Source of the DNA: Typhlomys cinereus
Taxonomy: Eukaryota; Chordata; Mammalia; Rodentia; Platacanthomyidae
Assembly: GCA_023101885.1 (NCBI GenBank)
Contig: JALPQD010000639.1
Coordinates: forward strand, 310,001 to 374,000
Direction: 5' to 3'
DNA: 64,000 bases
Part shown: positions 1 through 9,896 of the stretch, piece by piece
How positions within the stretch are numbered: the stretch's first letter is position 1
Layout of the letters: each line of letters opens with the position of its first letter
The notes under the pieces: model-generated
The model's database searches: none
Told to the model about the DNA's origin: nothing
Seen by the model: only the letters and a program-made list of their open reading frames with translations
Position numbers and translations under genes: made by a program

Positions 1-1072
1 TTTCTATCGTTTTCTTAATCTCGATTTCAGACATTTCTCCCCTTAGTTTGCTAATCTCCTCTCTTCTACTACTTTTGGGATCAGATTGCTCTAGTTTCTC
101 TAAAGCTTTAAGCTGCATTGTTAAGTTGTTTATTTCTGATGTTTCCATTTTTTGGATGTAGGCATTAAGAGCTATGAACTTACCTCTTAGAACAGCTTTC
201 GTTGTGTCCCAGAGATTTTGGTAAGTTGTATTTTCGTTATCATTCACTTTCAGGAAATCTTGAATTTCCTTTTTAATTTCTTCCTGAATCCATGTCTCAT
301 TCAGCATCGTAGTGTTAAGTTTCCAGGAGTTAATGTATTTTCTCTTGTTTGATGTGTTGTGGATGTCCAGCTTTAGGCCGTGATGGTCTGATAGGGCACA
401 GGTTAGAATTTCAACTTTCTTGTATATGTGTAGATTCATTTTGTGGCCCAATATGTCATCTATTTTGTAGAAAGTTCCGTGTGCTGCTGAGAAAAATGTG
501 TATTCTTTGGTGCGTGAGTGAAAAGTTCGATAGAGATCTGTAAGGTCCATTTCTTTCAGGGTTTGATTAAGTTCCAAAGTGTCTCTGTTAAGCTTTTGAC
601 CTGTTGATCTATCCCATGTTGACAGGGCGGTGTTGAAGTCCCCAAGAATTATCGTTTGGGGGTTGATTTCTTGCTTTAGACGCTGTAAGGTTTTCTTAAT
701 GAATGTGGAGGGGCCCGTATTGGGTCCATATATGTTCAGTATTGTTAAATCTTCCTGGTGAATTGTACCTGTGACTAAAATGTAGTATCCATCCGTGTCT
801 CTTATAATTTTCTTTGGTTTGACGTCCACTTTGTCTGTTATCATAATGGCTACCCCTGCCTGTTTTCTGCTTCCATTTGCTTGTAGAATTGTTGACCAGC
901 CTTTTATTTTCAGAGCGTGCCTATCTTTTGTGGTGCGATGGGTTTTCTGCAGGCAGCAGATTGATGGATTGTGATTTTTAATCCATGTTTGTAATCTGTG
1001 TCTCTTGATTGGTGAATTAATTCCATTAACATTTAGTGTTATAATGGAGAAACTATTGTTAATTCCAGACAT
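1..1072 (-). CDS. ORF2: L1 ORF2p, N-terminal endonuclease part, cut by window edge
   Basis: Starts at ATG 1072 (minus), 50 nt after the ORF1 stop, and appears open to base 1, giving 357 codons. Only the amino-terminal quarter of an ORF2 of about 1,275 aa is in the window. It is the apurinic/apyrimidinic-type endonuclease that nicks target DNA, followed by the start of the linker to the reverse transcriptase. By comparison with the copy at 2955, the endonuclease motifs are present in order: LNVNGIN, QETH, the LGDFN region and SDHHGL. One difference is a D in place of H in the KIDHIL segment (codon near 445-455), which may or may not matter. I checked for stops by comparison with the other copies rather than with software. 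Whether the reverse transcriptase and C-terminal Cys domain are intact lies outside the window. Confidence 0.82.
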   Translation of the reverse strand, partial: MSGINNSFSIITLNVNGINSPIKRHRLQTWIKNHNPSICCLQKTHRTTKDRHALKIKGWSTILQANGSRKQAGVAIMITDKVDVKPKKIIRDTDGYYILVTGTIHQEDLTILNIYGPNTGPSTFIKKTLQRLKQEINPQTIILGDFNTALSTWDRSTGQKLNRDTLELNQTLKEMDLTDLYRTFHSRTKEYTFFSAAHGTFYKIDDILGHKMNLHIYKKVEILTCALSDHHGLKLDIHNTSNKRKYINSWKLNTTMLNETWIQEEIKKEIQDFLKVNDNENTTYQNLWDTTKAVLRGKFIALNAYIQKMETSEINNLTMQLKALEKLEQSDPKSSRREEISKLRGEMSEIEIKKTIE

Positions 1073-1122
1073 TTATCATGTTTAGTAGCTTTTATAAGTA
1101 TATTGCTTCGTTTTTAATGATG

Positions 1123-2193
1123 TTATACTTGCCTTCTGTTCTCCTGGATATGCCTGTTTTTTTCTTCACGCTTGAGTATCATTTCTAGCATTTTTTGAAG
1201 GCCTGGTTTGGTGGCCATGTATCCCTTATAGTTGTCTTTGTGCTGGAAAATTTTTCTTTCTCCCTCGATCATGACTGATAGTTTTGCAGGGTAAATCAGC
1301 CTGGGTTGACATTTTTGCTCATTCAATACTTGAAGTATGTCTCTCCAAGCTCTTCTTGCTTTTACTGTTTTGACTGAGAAGTCATTTGTTATTTTAATAG
1401 GTTTACCTTTAAAAGTGACTTGTTTTTTCTCCCTTGAAGCTCTCAGCACCAATTCTTTATCTTGAATGTGGAGTGTTTTAACTATTATTTGCCGGGGCAT
1501 GCTTCTATTTTGGTCGTATCTGTTTGGGGTGCGGAATGCCTCTTGTATATGGATGGGCCTCTCTTTTTTTAGATGAGGAAAGTTTTCCTTGATGATCGTT
1601 TGAAAAATTTCCTCAGGGGTGGTATTTTGAGATTCTTGCTCTGGTATTCCATGAATACGCATGTTAGGCTTTTTCAGGGTGTCCCGTATCTCTTGGATAT
1701 TTCTCTCAAGTATCTTTTTGGCTTTAACAACCTCTTCCATTGAGCTGGTTAGTACTCCCACTTTATCTTCAAGGTCTGAAATTCTGTTTTCTGCTTCATT
1801 AGTTCTGTTGATAAGACTCTCTGTGGCGTTCTGGGTTGAAGATAACTTGTCTTTTAGCTCAGTTTTAAACTCTGCTTGAGTTTGTTTTAACTGCTCTATG
1901 CCACTTTTTGTTTCTTGCACTGTTTTTCTCAACTCCTCTAGATGTCTGTTGTGTTCCTCTTCAAAGCGATTGATTCGATTATGTAATTCCTCCCGGATTT
2001 CCTCTTTCATAGTATTGAACATGGTAATGATCATATTTTGAAAGTCTTTATCCTGGGTGGGGCTTTCTTGGCCTTTTTCCGTGGGTTTGTTCTTGTTGGA
2101 GTCTAACATTATGGGATTAATTTCTTCAGTGGGAAATTTGTTTACTTGATTGTTGCTTCTCATGGATTTGCACTTTGACTTTGGCATTGTCAT
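1123..2193 (-). CDS. ORF1: L1 ORF1p, RNA-binding chaperone, intact 356 aa
   Basis: Complete reading frame of 356 codons with no disruption, within the usual length for mammalian ORF1p (about 340-370 aa). ORF1p is the trimeric nucleic-acid chaperone that packages L1 RNA in cytoplasmic particles. Visible layout: a basic N-terminus starting MTMPKSKCKSM; a long heptad-rich coiled coil at roughly residues 60-175; an RRM-like core at about 180-270 containing NMRIHGIPEQE, EAFRTPNRYDQNR and PRQIIVK; and a C-terminal domain with ARRAWRDILQVLNE and YPAKLSVMIEGERKIFQ. The same start is used in the copy at 32600, and MTMPKSKCKSM is preceded by an A-rich leader, which supports this start. ORF2 follows after 50 nt, the usual bicistronic spacing. 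Expression would depend on the adjoining 5'UTR. Confidence 0.93.
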   Translation of the reverse strand: MTMPKSKCKSMRSNNQVNKFPTEEINPIMLDSNKNKPTEKGQESPTQDKDFQNMIITMFNTMKEEIREELHNRINRFEEEHNRHLEELRKTVQETKSGIEQLKQTQAEFKTELKDKLSSTQNATESLINRTNEAENRISDLEDKVGVLTSSMEEVVKAKKILERNIQEIRDTLKKPNMRIHGIPEQESQNTTPEEIFQTIIKENFPHLKKERPIHIQEAFRTPNRYDQNRSMPRQIIVKTLHIQDKELVLRASREKKQVTFKGKPIKITNDFSVKTVKARRAWRDILQVLNEQKCQPRLIYPAKLSVMIEGERKIFQHKDNYKGYMATKPGLQKMLEMILKREEKNRHIQENRRQV

Positions 2194-2504
2194 TTTAACT
2201 CAAGATCTCTCAATTCACTAAACTGAATTATTTGGCCTGTGGTCCTGGTGGGCGGGGCGGGCGGAGACTTACCTAGGTCGTGGGGTGAGGCCCGGCTGGA
2301 CCACGCGCCACCCGGTGGAGCGGGGTGGGGTGCAAAGGGGGGATGGGGGCGAGGGTGTGGAGCTATTTAACCCGAGGGCAGGTGGGGCGGGGCCAGGCGC
2401 AGGGGGAGGTCCTCCTCGTCCCTCGGCCCCGCGCGTGGCTCCGGCTGGATGGTGGGAGTCCGAGCCGGTTCCCTGTGGGCCGACCTGTCCTGGTGGGCGG
2501 TGCG

Positions 2505-2540
<36 letters not shown>

Positions 2541-2687
2541 ACTCACCACCTAGGGCGCGGGGTTGAGGCCCGGCTGGACCCCGCGCCGCGCGCACGCGCC
2601 GACTGGCAGAGCGGGTTGGGGTGCAAAAGGGGGGATGGGGGCGATGGCGTGGAGCTATTTAACCCGAGGGCAGCTGGGGCGGGGCTC
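2194..2687 (-). promoter_or_regulatory. GC-rich monomeric L1 5'UTR (internal promoter)
   Basis: Upstream of ORF1 on the minus strand there is a short A/T-rich tether (2194-2250), then one full and one partial tandem GC-rich unit. The units are recognised by the repeated landmark GCGGG(G/T)TGGGGTGCAAA, seen on the plus strand at about 2320 and 2611 (period about 291 bp), and by a second landmark, GAGCTATTTAACCCGAGGGC, at about 2361 and 2651. On the sense strand the second landmark reads GGGTTAAATAGCTCC, which is TATA-like. A splice-donor consensus AGGTAAGT is present (sense strand; plus coordinates 2267-2274). A run of 34 G lies at 2506-2539. Monomeric 5'UTRs act as RNA polymerase II promoters in mouse L1; the same role here is inferred. 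Confidence 0.75.
2506..2539. repeat. Uninterrupted run of 34 G (plus strand)
   Basis: Thirty-four consecutive G in the L1 5'UTR, at the boundary between two monomer units. The equivalent place in the copy at 32212 has no such run. It is a strong G-quadruplex candidate, and also a place where sequencing or assembly often miscounts length. Confidence 0.9.
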
Positions 2688-2904
2688 CATACTTCAAGTA
2701 TTGAATGAGCAAAAATGACAACCCAGGCTGATTTACCCTGCAAAATTATCAATCATGATCGAGGGAGAAAGATAAATCTTACAGCACAAAGACAACTTGA
2801 AGGGATACATGTCCACCAAACCAGGCCTTCAAAAAATGCTAGAAATGATATTCAAGCGTGAAGAAAAAAACAGGCATATCCAGGAGAACAGAAGGCAAAT
2901 ATAA
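2688..2904 (+). pseudogene. L1 ORF1 3' remnant
   Basis: Matches the last ~70 codons of ORF1 (from the ILQVLNEQK segment to the stop at 2902-2904) as seen in the intact copy at 1123-2193. The start is lost at the head-to-head junction and the segment carries several substitutions and small changes around 2770-2785. It is 50 nt upstream of ORF2, the same spacing as in the intact copy. Confidence 0.85.
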
Positions 2905-2954
2905 CACCATTCAAAGCTAAGCAATATACTTATAAAAACTACTAAACATAATAA

Positions 2955-5900
2955 ATGTCTGGAATTAAAAATAGTTTCTCCATTATAACACTAAATGTTA
3001 ATGGAATTAATTCACCAATCAAGAGACACAGATTACAAACTTGGATTAAAAATCACAATCCATCAATCTGCTGCCTGCAGGAAACCCATCTCATCACAAA
3101 AGATAGGCACGCTCTAAAAATAAAAGGCTGGTCAACAATTCTACAAGCTAATGGAAGCAGAAAACAGGCAGGGGTAGCCATTATGATAACAGACAAAGTG
3201 GACGTCAAACCAAAGAAAATTATAAGAGACACGGATGGATACTACATTTTAGTCACAGGTACAATTCACCAGGAAGACTTCACAATACTGAGCATATATG
3301 CACCCAATACGGGCCCCTTCACATTCATTAAGAAAACCTTACAGCGTCTAAAGCAAGAAATGAACCCCCAAACGATAATTCTTGGGGACTTCAACACCAC
3401 CCTGTCAACATGGGATAGATCAACAGGCCAAAAGCTTAACAGAGACACTTTGGAACTTAATCAAACCCTGAAAGAAATGGACCTTACAGATCTCTATCGA
3501 ACTTTTCACCCACACACCAAAGAATACACTTTTTTCTCAGCAGCATACGGAACTTTCTCCAAAATAGATCACATATTGGGCCACAAAATGAATCTACACA
3601 TATACAAGAAAGTTGAAATTCTAACCTGTGCCCTATCAGACCATCACGGCCTAAAGCTGGACATCCACAACACATCAAACAAGAGAAAATACACTAACTC
3701 CTGGAAACTTATCAATATGATGCTGAATGAGAACTGGATTCAGGAAGAAATTAAAAAGGAAATTCAAGATTTCCTGAAAGTGAATGATAACAAAAATACA
3801 ACTTACCAAAATCTCTGGGACACAACGAAAGCTGTTCTAAGAGGTAAGTTCATAGCTCTTAATGCCTACATCCAAAAAATGGAAACATCAGAAATAAACA
3901 ACTTAACAAAGCAGCTTAAAACTTTAGAGAAACTAGAGCAATCTGATCCCAAAAGTAGTAGAAGAGAGGATTAGCAAACAAAGGGGAGAAATATCTGAAA
4001 TCGAGACTAAGAAACCGATAGAAAAAATCAACCAGTCAAAAAGCTGGTTCTTTGAAAAAATCAATAAGATTGATACACCCCTAGCTAAATTAACCAAAAG
4101 CAGGCGAGAGAAAACCCAAATTAACAAAATCAGAAATGAACATGGAGTTATCACTACTGATACTCAAGAAATCCAGAGAATTATAACATCATATTTCAAA
4201 AACTTATACTCTGTGAAGTTTGACAACACAAAAGAGATGGATGAATTTCTAAGTAAACACAACATACCTAAATTGAATCAGGAAGTTGTGAATTATTTAA
4301 ATAGTCCTATAACATATAAGGAAATTGAAGAAGTAATCTCAAATCTTCCCACCAAAAAATGTCCTGGACCAGATGGATTCAGCACAGAGTTCTACCAGAC
4401 ATTTAAGGAGTTAATAATACCAATACTCCTTAAACTGTTCCATCAAATAGCAAAGCAAGGAACACTGCCAAATTCCTTCTATGAAGCTAATATCGTTTTA
4501 ATCCCAAAACCTAATAAAGATTCACTTAAAAAAGAAAACTATAGGCCAATCTCTCTGATGAACACAGACGCAAAGATTCTCAACAAAGTTTTAGCAAATC
4601 GGATTCAAAAACATATTAAAAAGATCATTCACAGGGACCAAGTAGGCTTCATCCCCGGCACACAAGGTTGGTTCAACATACGCAAATCAATAAATGTAAT
4701 TCATCATGTAAACCAGTCCAAAGTCCATGACCACATGATACTCTCGATAGATGCAGAAAAAGCTTTTGACAAGATCCAACAGCCTTTTATGATCAAAACG
4801 CTAGAGACAGTGGGAATGGAAGGAACCTTTATCAATATAATAAAAGCTATATACAACAAGCCCACAGCAAGGATTATGCTCAATGGGGAACAATTGGAAG
4901 CATTCCCACTTCGATCAGAACTAGACAAGGCTGTCCCCTCTCACCACTTCTATTCAATATTGTACTTGAAGTCTTAGCTGAAGCCATAAGACAAGAAAGG
5001 GACATAAGAGGGATTCAAATCGGCAAGGAAGAAGTCAAACTATCCCTATTTGCAGATGACATGATCTTATACCTGAGTGATCCCAAAAACTCCACCAGGA
5101 AGCTCCTGGAACTAATTAAGAAGTTCATCAGGATGGCAGGATACAAAATAAATGTGCAAAAATCAGAGGCCTTCCTATATGACCAGAATGAAAGAAGTGA
5201 AAACGCCTTGAGAGAAACCATCCCATTCACTATAGCCCCTAAAAAAATGAAATACCTTGGTATAAACCTAACCATGGAGGTAAAAGACCTTTACAATGAA
5301 AACTTTAAAGGCCTAAAGAAAGAAATTGCAGAAGACACCAGAAGGTGGAAAGACCTCCCTTATTCCTGGATTGGCAAAATCAACATCGTAAAAATGACCA
5401 TCCTACCAAAGGCAATATACAAATTCTATGCTATACCAATCAAAATCCCAAAGCAATTCTTTAAAGAAGTTGACCAAACAATCTCAAAGTTCATATGGAG
5501 GCACAAAAGACCCAGGATAGCAAAAACAATCCTGAGTAACAAAAACACTGCTGGAGGTATTACCATACCAAACCTCAATCTATACTACAAATCCATAGTT
5601 ATAAAAACAGCCTGGTACTGGCTCCAAAGTAGACACACAGATCAATGGATAAGGATTGAAGACCCAGATATAAGCCCACAAAGTTACAGCCATTTGGTCT
5701 TTGACAAAGGGGCCCAAAGAATCCAATGGAAAAAGAACTGCATCTTCAACAAATGGTGCTGGCAAAACCGGATCTCCACATGAAGAAGATTAAAACTGGA
5801 CCCATACTTGTCACCATGTACAAGACTTAATTCCAAATGGATCAAGGACCTTGATATCAGGCCAGAGACTATAAAAACCATAGTTGAAAGGATAGGGAAC

Positions 5901-6776
5901 TCCCTCGAGCTGATTGGGCTAGGCCAACAGTTCCTAAACAGACATCCAATGGCACAGTCACTGCTACCAACTCTCAACAGTTGGGATCTTGTGAAATTAA
6001 AGAGCTTCTGTTCAGATAAAGAGATTGTCACAAGAGCTCAAAGGCAACCCACAGAATGGGAGAAAATCTTCACTAACCACATATCTGATAGAACTCTGCT
6101 GTCCAGAGTGCACAAAGAACTTAGAAAACTAAACACCAAGGAAACTAATGGCCCAATTAAGAAATGGGCACTGGAACTTAAAAGAAACTTTACTAGGGAT
6201 GATATTAAAATGTCTACCAAATATCTTTAAAAATGCTCCACTTCTTTAGCCATCAGGGAAATGCAAATCAAAACTTCCCTGAGATATCATCTCACCCCTG
6301 TCAGGATGGCAAAAATCCAAAATACAAACAACAACAAATGTTGGAGAGGATGTGGAGAGAGGGGAACTCTCCTACATTGCTGGTGGGAATGCAGGCTCAT
6401 ACAGCCACTCTGGTGAGCCGTCTGGAGATTCTTAAAGAAATTAAAGATTGAAATGCCATATGACCCTGCTATTCCACTTTTGGAAATAACCCCCCATACA
6501 GCAGAGGTTCACCTCGATAGCACAAGCGCGACCATGTTCATAGCAGCACTGTTTACAATAGCAAAGTCATGGAATCAACCCAAATGTCCAACAGTTGACG
6601 AGTGGATAAGGAAACAGTGTTACATCTATACAATGGAGTACTACTCAGCCATCAAAAATGATGAATTACTGGAATTTGCCGGGAAATGGATGTCATTAGA
6701 AACAATTATATTAAGTGAAGTATCCCAGACCCAGAAAATTAAGCACCGTATGTACTCCCTAATAGGTGGCTCCTAG
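2955..6776 (+). pseudogene. L1 ORF2 (endonuclease-RT), disabled
   Basis: Covers the whole of ORF2 (about 1,274 codons). The endonuclease spans residues 1-240 with LNVNGIN, QETH, LGDFN and SDHHGL. The reverse transcriptase follows with [29 protein letters not shown] and FADDMILYL (near 5050-5075), and the C-terminal Cys domain has [18 protein letters not shown] (C-x3-C-x7-H-x4-C). Lesions relative to the sister copies are a 2-nt deletion near 3966, a 1-nt deletion near 4917 just before the [13 protein letters not shown] block, and stops at 5781-5783, 6228-6230 and 6414-6416. It ends with SLIGGS. It cannot make a functional protein, but its endonuclease section (2955-3974) is open for 339 codons. 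Confidence 0.93.
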
Positions 6777-7424
6777 GACCAAACCCACCCAGCCCACCTA
6801 GAGACAGTAATTGCAAGGATTATGAATAGAAGGAATGGGGTAGGAGGGCCACACCAGAAACTAGGAGAGAAGGGACCATGTTAGAGCAGAGAAAATAGGC
6901 CTCCATCAAGGACCCAGATAAGTAATGAGACATCTGATTAAGTTCACAGACTTTTGTTCCTGATCATTTACTACTGAGGGGGTATGATCTCACCGGAAGA
7001 GGAGGCCATATAGTCTGGCAGATAAAAAGTAACCATTTTGCAAATGGGTGATAGACCCCTCCCTTACTGTGGTTTCCCACTTTTATTACATCTACCTTTG
7101 AATGTGCTTTTATCACAAGACTCTAGTTTAACAGCTTTTTGTCTCTGGCCAGGGGGTAACATACAATGCCCACCAGGATGGAGTGAAGGGCATTGCAGGA
7201 GCAGCAAAACTGCAAAAGAAAATCAACAAACCACAATCCAGAACTTCAGAAACTCTATATCAACCACCTAGAACTAGGCCAGCTTAGTCTCTCCCCATCT
7301 TGAAGCTCAGGGAAATTTGTGGAAAGGGAATGGTAAGAGTGTAAGAGCAAAAGGATGGGAGGAGCAATGATATGTAAGATACTCCATACTAGTTAGGGCT
7401 GAAGCAATCATAATTGGACTTTGC

Positions 7425-7760
7425 ATGCCCTGCGCATTGTCCAACACACTGTTGACCTCACAAAGTCTAGCATCTGCTAAAGGCACCAAGATCCTTGGAG
7501 GCAAAGGATTGGCAGCCACAGCAGTGTTCCTATACCTAAGGGGAACACGGGAAAGGGTTCAGGGAAAGGCCACTGGGTCCTTGTACATCATCGGAGAGGA
7601 GGGCCCAGAGGAAAATCAGGCATGCACAAGAAAGGACTCTCTGGGAATTGGGGCGGGAGGCACTGGGGGATGCGGAGGGAGAGGGGTGGGGAGGGGAGCA
7701 GGTGGTACGGGGGGAGAAGGAGGGAGAGAGGGAACTGGTGTACCTATTATATTTGTATGA
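7425..7760 (+). other. Recurrent sense ORF inside the L1 3'UTR (111 codons)
   Basis: An open frame starting MPCALSNTLLTSQSL and running into the G-rich polypurine tract, where it becomes Gly/Arg rich (GAGGTGGCGGRGVGRG). It lies about 650 nt after the ORF2 stop, on the L1 sense strand. Frames of the same start and similar length occur in other L1 copies of the window: 14473-14796, 28523-28846 and 55014-55349 on plus, 60356-60679 on minus, and a shorter form at 49336-49596 on minus. Copies near 10.2, 18.7, 37.3 and 48.7 kb are broken. I do not recognise a protein family, and the frame may be a by-product of sequence shared by descent. Confidence 0.35.
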
Positions 7761-7799
7761 GCTGAAATAATAATAAAAATGTATTAATAATAAAAAAGA

Positions 7800-8459
7800 A
7801 GGTAGGAATTGGAATTAATATATTTGTAGATAATCAAATGTTCCAGCTTGCAACTCATAAATAAAGTACCTGAGATCTCCATTGGCTTGACAAATTAAAC
7901 TCAAGTTGCAAACCACTTGAACAGTTTTTGAACAGCCATTCCACTAATATTTTTCATAATCAATGATTTCATAAAATTAAATTTCGTAGAAATTTAATAA
8001 TGAAAGGGTCATGAGCTCTGGACAGACAGGTTCCCTTAATGCACACTTGACACTGGAATTCATTATTTTACTTATGCTTCATTGCTCAAATCAGATGAGT
8101 AGTGCTATTTCTTAAATAGGCTATTGTGGATAACTCAGTCTGGATCAGTGCTGTTGAGATCATTTGGTTTGCATAGATTAATTTCAGCACTGACTGACTT
8201 GGCCTAAGCATGCTGACATTTTTGATAACTTTCTGCAAATAAATTATAAAGTAAGAACTTTTTAGAAGTTTTTTAAAAAATAAAATTTGCTTTCCAGATG
8301 GGTCAAAAGAATTGCTTCTGTCTCCTTATCAAAAGAAAGTTTGAAGGCTTATTCTTAGTGTTCAATTGATTCTTATTCTACTTGAGGTTCAATTAGTTGT
8401 TTTGTAAGACAACCAGCTCTTTCTATTGAGACCAGAGAATTCTCCATTAGTGGACTGAT
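7800..8459. other. Unique AT-rich DNA, no gene seen
   Basis: Between the L1 tail and the purine tract. I see no repeat signature, no long open frame and no RNA gene. It contains ordinary AT-rich intergenic sequence. Confidence 0.6.
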
Positions 8460-8460
8460 T

Positions 8461-8704
8461 GAGGGAAAGAGAGAAAGAGAGAGAGAGAGAGAAGGAGGAA
8501 TGAAGGGAGGGAGCGAGGGAGGGAGGAGGGAAGAGAAAAGAAAGAGGGAGGAAGGAGGAAAGAAAGAGAGGGAGGAAGGAGGAAAAAGAGAGAAGGAAGG
8601 AGGAAGGAAGGAGGAAGGAGGAGGAAGGAAGGAAGGAGGAAGGAAGGAAAGGAGGAAGGAGGAGAGAAAGAGAGGAAAGAAAGAGAAAGAAGAAAGAAAG
8701 AAAA

Positions 8705-8776
<72 letters not shown>

Positions 8777-8800
8777 GAAAGAAAGAAAGAGAAAGAAAGA
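8461..8800. repeat. Long polypurine tract, (GGAA)/(GAAA) type
   Basis: About 340 bp of almost pure A/G on the plus strand. It starts with GA repeats, continues with mixed GGAA/GGAGGAA blocks and ends in about 25 copies of GAAA (8700-8800). Such homopurine mirror-like tracts can form triplex DNA and vary in length. The long frames read from it on either strand (Lys/Glu/Arg or Ser/Phe/Leu only) are low-complexity artefacts. Confidence 0.95.
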
Positions 8801-8805
8801 TCAAC

Positions 8806-9872
8806 TAGTTAAGAAGAATTTTAGCAGAAGAAGCAGGGAATGAGAGCAGGGAATAAGGGAATAAAAACAACTAAATTCATTATTAAATCAATCAACTCTC
8901 AAACAATAGAAACATTTCTTAAAAGTTGCTGGAAACCTGTAGTACTTGCTTTTATATTAATCTCAGTGCTGAAGCACTTTAGGTTCAGTCTCTTTCAGTG
9001 GCTTTCAGAAGAGATCTAAATAAAATAGTTATCTATCTGTAGACAGCAAGATTTAAAACAGGCATATGTAAGGATCTAATAAGATTTATAAGAATGTAAT
9101 TGAAAAGCAAATTCTGTATTTTTTGTAAGATAACATTCTGAGTTAATAGCTAGAGTTATAACTGATAGCATTGCACCAGAATTTCAAATTTCTAGGAATT
9201 CATACAACTTTCAGAACACATATTAGTAATATTTCAAAACACTATACTCATAACCAACATAAGCAGATTTAATTTTACTTATGTTTACAATACTTCCATA
9301 CAATTTAACATAGCAGATAAGCTTAACTGCTTATTAGTTTAACTGCTACTTTTATAGAAAGAAGATAAATTCTATAACAGCTCTCTATAAAGATATATTC
9401 CAAGTAGCCATCAGGGAAACAATAGTATACCAAAATTTCACTTAAAGTTCTTAGTTCTTAGTCTATTTTGGGAATCATGAAAAATGTCACCATATTTAAA
9501 AAAAGATTAACATAGGATCACAGGTCAATTGTGAAAAATAATCACTTATTTATAACCGGAGTGATGGGCTTCAAAGACAAATCCAGAAACTTACATTATT
9601 ATTGAGAAGAAAACTTAGTTCTTTTACTACAGAAGGTATAATTTATTTAGTCAATGGCCTAATAAAAAAAGATGAAGAGATAAAAAAAATCTTAAAAAAC
9701 AAATTTTTGTTCTTGGATCAATTATCCAAAATATAAGGATAATCCTGTCTTAATTGTGTTTTAACAATACTTTCAGAAACCCTGTCGTTTTTACAGAGAA
9801 TTAAATCCTAGCCTTTTGTGTGTGTATTTTGAAATGTAATGCTTACTTCTTAGAAAAAATCAAGTAAGATTC
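8806..9872. other. Unique AT-rich DNA, no gene seen
   Basis: About 1 kb without a recognisable repeat or a credible reading frame. It ends at the likely left target-site duplication of the next L1. Confidence 0.6.
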
Positions 9873-9896
9873 CTCTAATCTTAGAATCTTTTAAGA

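Larger units (their letters stand above)
1..2687 (-). mobile_element. Young LINE-1, 5' part, runs off the left edge
   Basis: On the minus strand, reading from 2687 down to 1, this is a 5'UTR, an intact ORF1, a 50-nt spacer and the first 357 codons of ORF2. The element continues beyond base 1, so its 3' end and target-site duplication cannot be seen. At 2686-2688 it abuts, head to head, a second L1 on the plus strand. That junction falls inside its upstream 5'UTR monomer, so the 5' end is not a natural start. Of the L1s here it has the best-preserved coding sequence. It is a non-LTR retrotransposon that moves by target-primed reverse transcription. The identification rests on ORF1, ORF2 and 5'UTR all lying in the expected order. 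Confidence 0.95.
2688..7790 (+). mobile_element. LINE-1, 5' truncated inside ORF1, 3' end intact
   Basis: Plus-strand L1 beginning in the last fifth of ORF1 and running through ORF2 and the full 3'UTR to an A-rich tail near 7745-7790. The 3'UTR (6777 onward) includes a polypurine G-rich stretch at about 7650-7735 and ends with GAGCTGAAATAATAATAAAAA, the terminus shared by the young main group here (9.9, 55.4 and 60.3 kb). ORF2 is disrupted by two frameshifts and three stops. The 5' end is fused to the inverted L1 at 1-2687 without intervening unique DNA, and no target-site duplication can be assigned because the partner leaves the window. Confidence 0.95.

Noticed and set aside
349..543. Open frame beginning [16 protein letters not shown], also at 3484-3678 and 33564-33746 on the other strand
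   Set aside because: Antisense shadow of L1 ORF2 endonuclease codons; it recurs only because L1 recurs.
1661..1879. 72-codon frame opposite ORF1
   Set aside because: Antisense shadow of the ORF1 coiled coil; the same frame appears opposite ORF1 at 32914-33132.
2285..2708. Gly- and Pro-rich frames in the L1 5'UTR
   Set aside because: Produced by GC-rich monomers and the 34-G run. No coding evidence.
7307..7519. Antisense frame starting MAANPLPPRILVPLADA, repeated at 37126, 49502 and 60600
   Set aside because: It mirrors the sense 3'UTR frame of L1 on the opposite strand. I kept the sense frame as the one to test because it is the strand L1 transcribes.
1..7790. Head-to-head L1 pair as one twin-primed insertion
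   Set aside because: The two arms overlap by more than 1.3 kb of the L1 map, and twin priming gives non-overlapping parts.
8373..8808. Frames of 143 and 102 codons in the purine tract
   Set aside because: Low-complexity translation of GGAA/GAAA repeats; the same applies to 38181-38497, 44550-44900 and 58466-58793.
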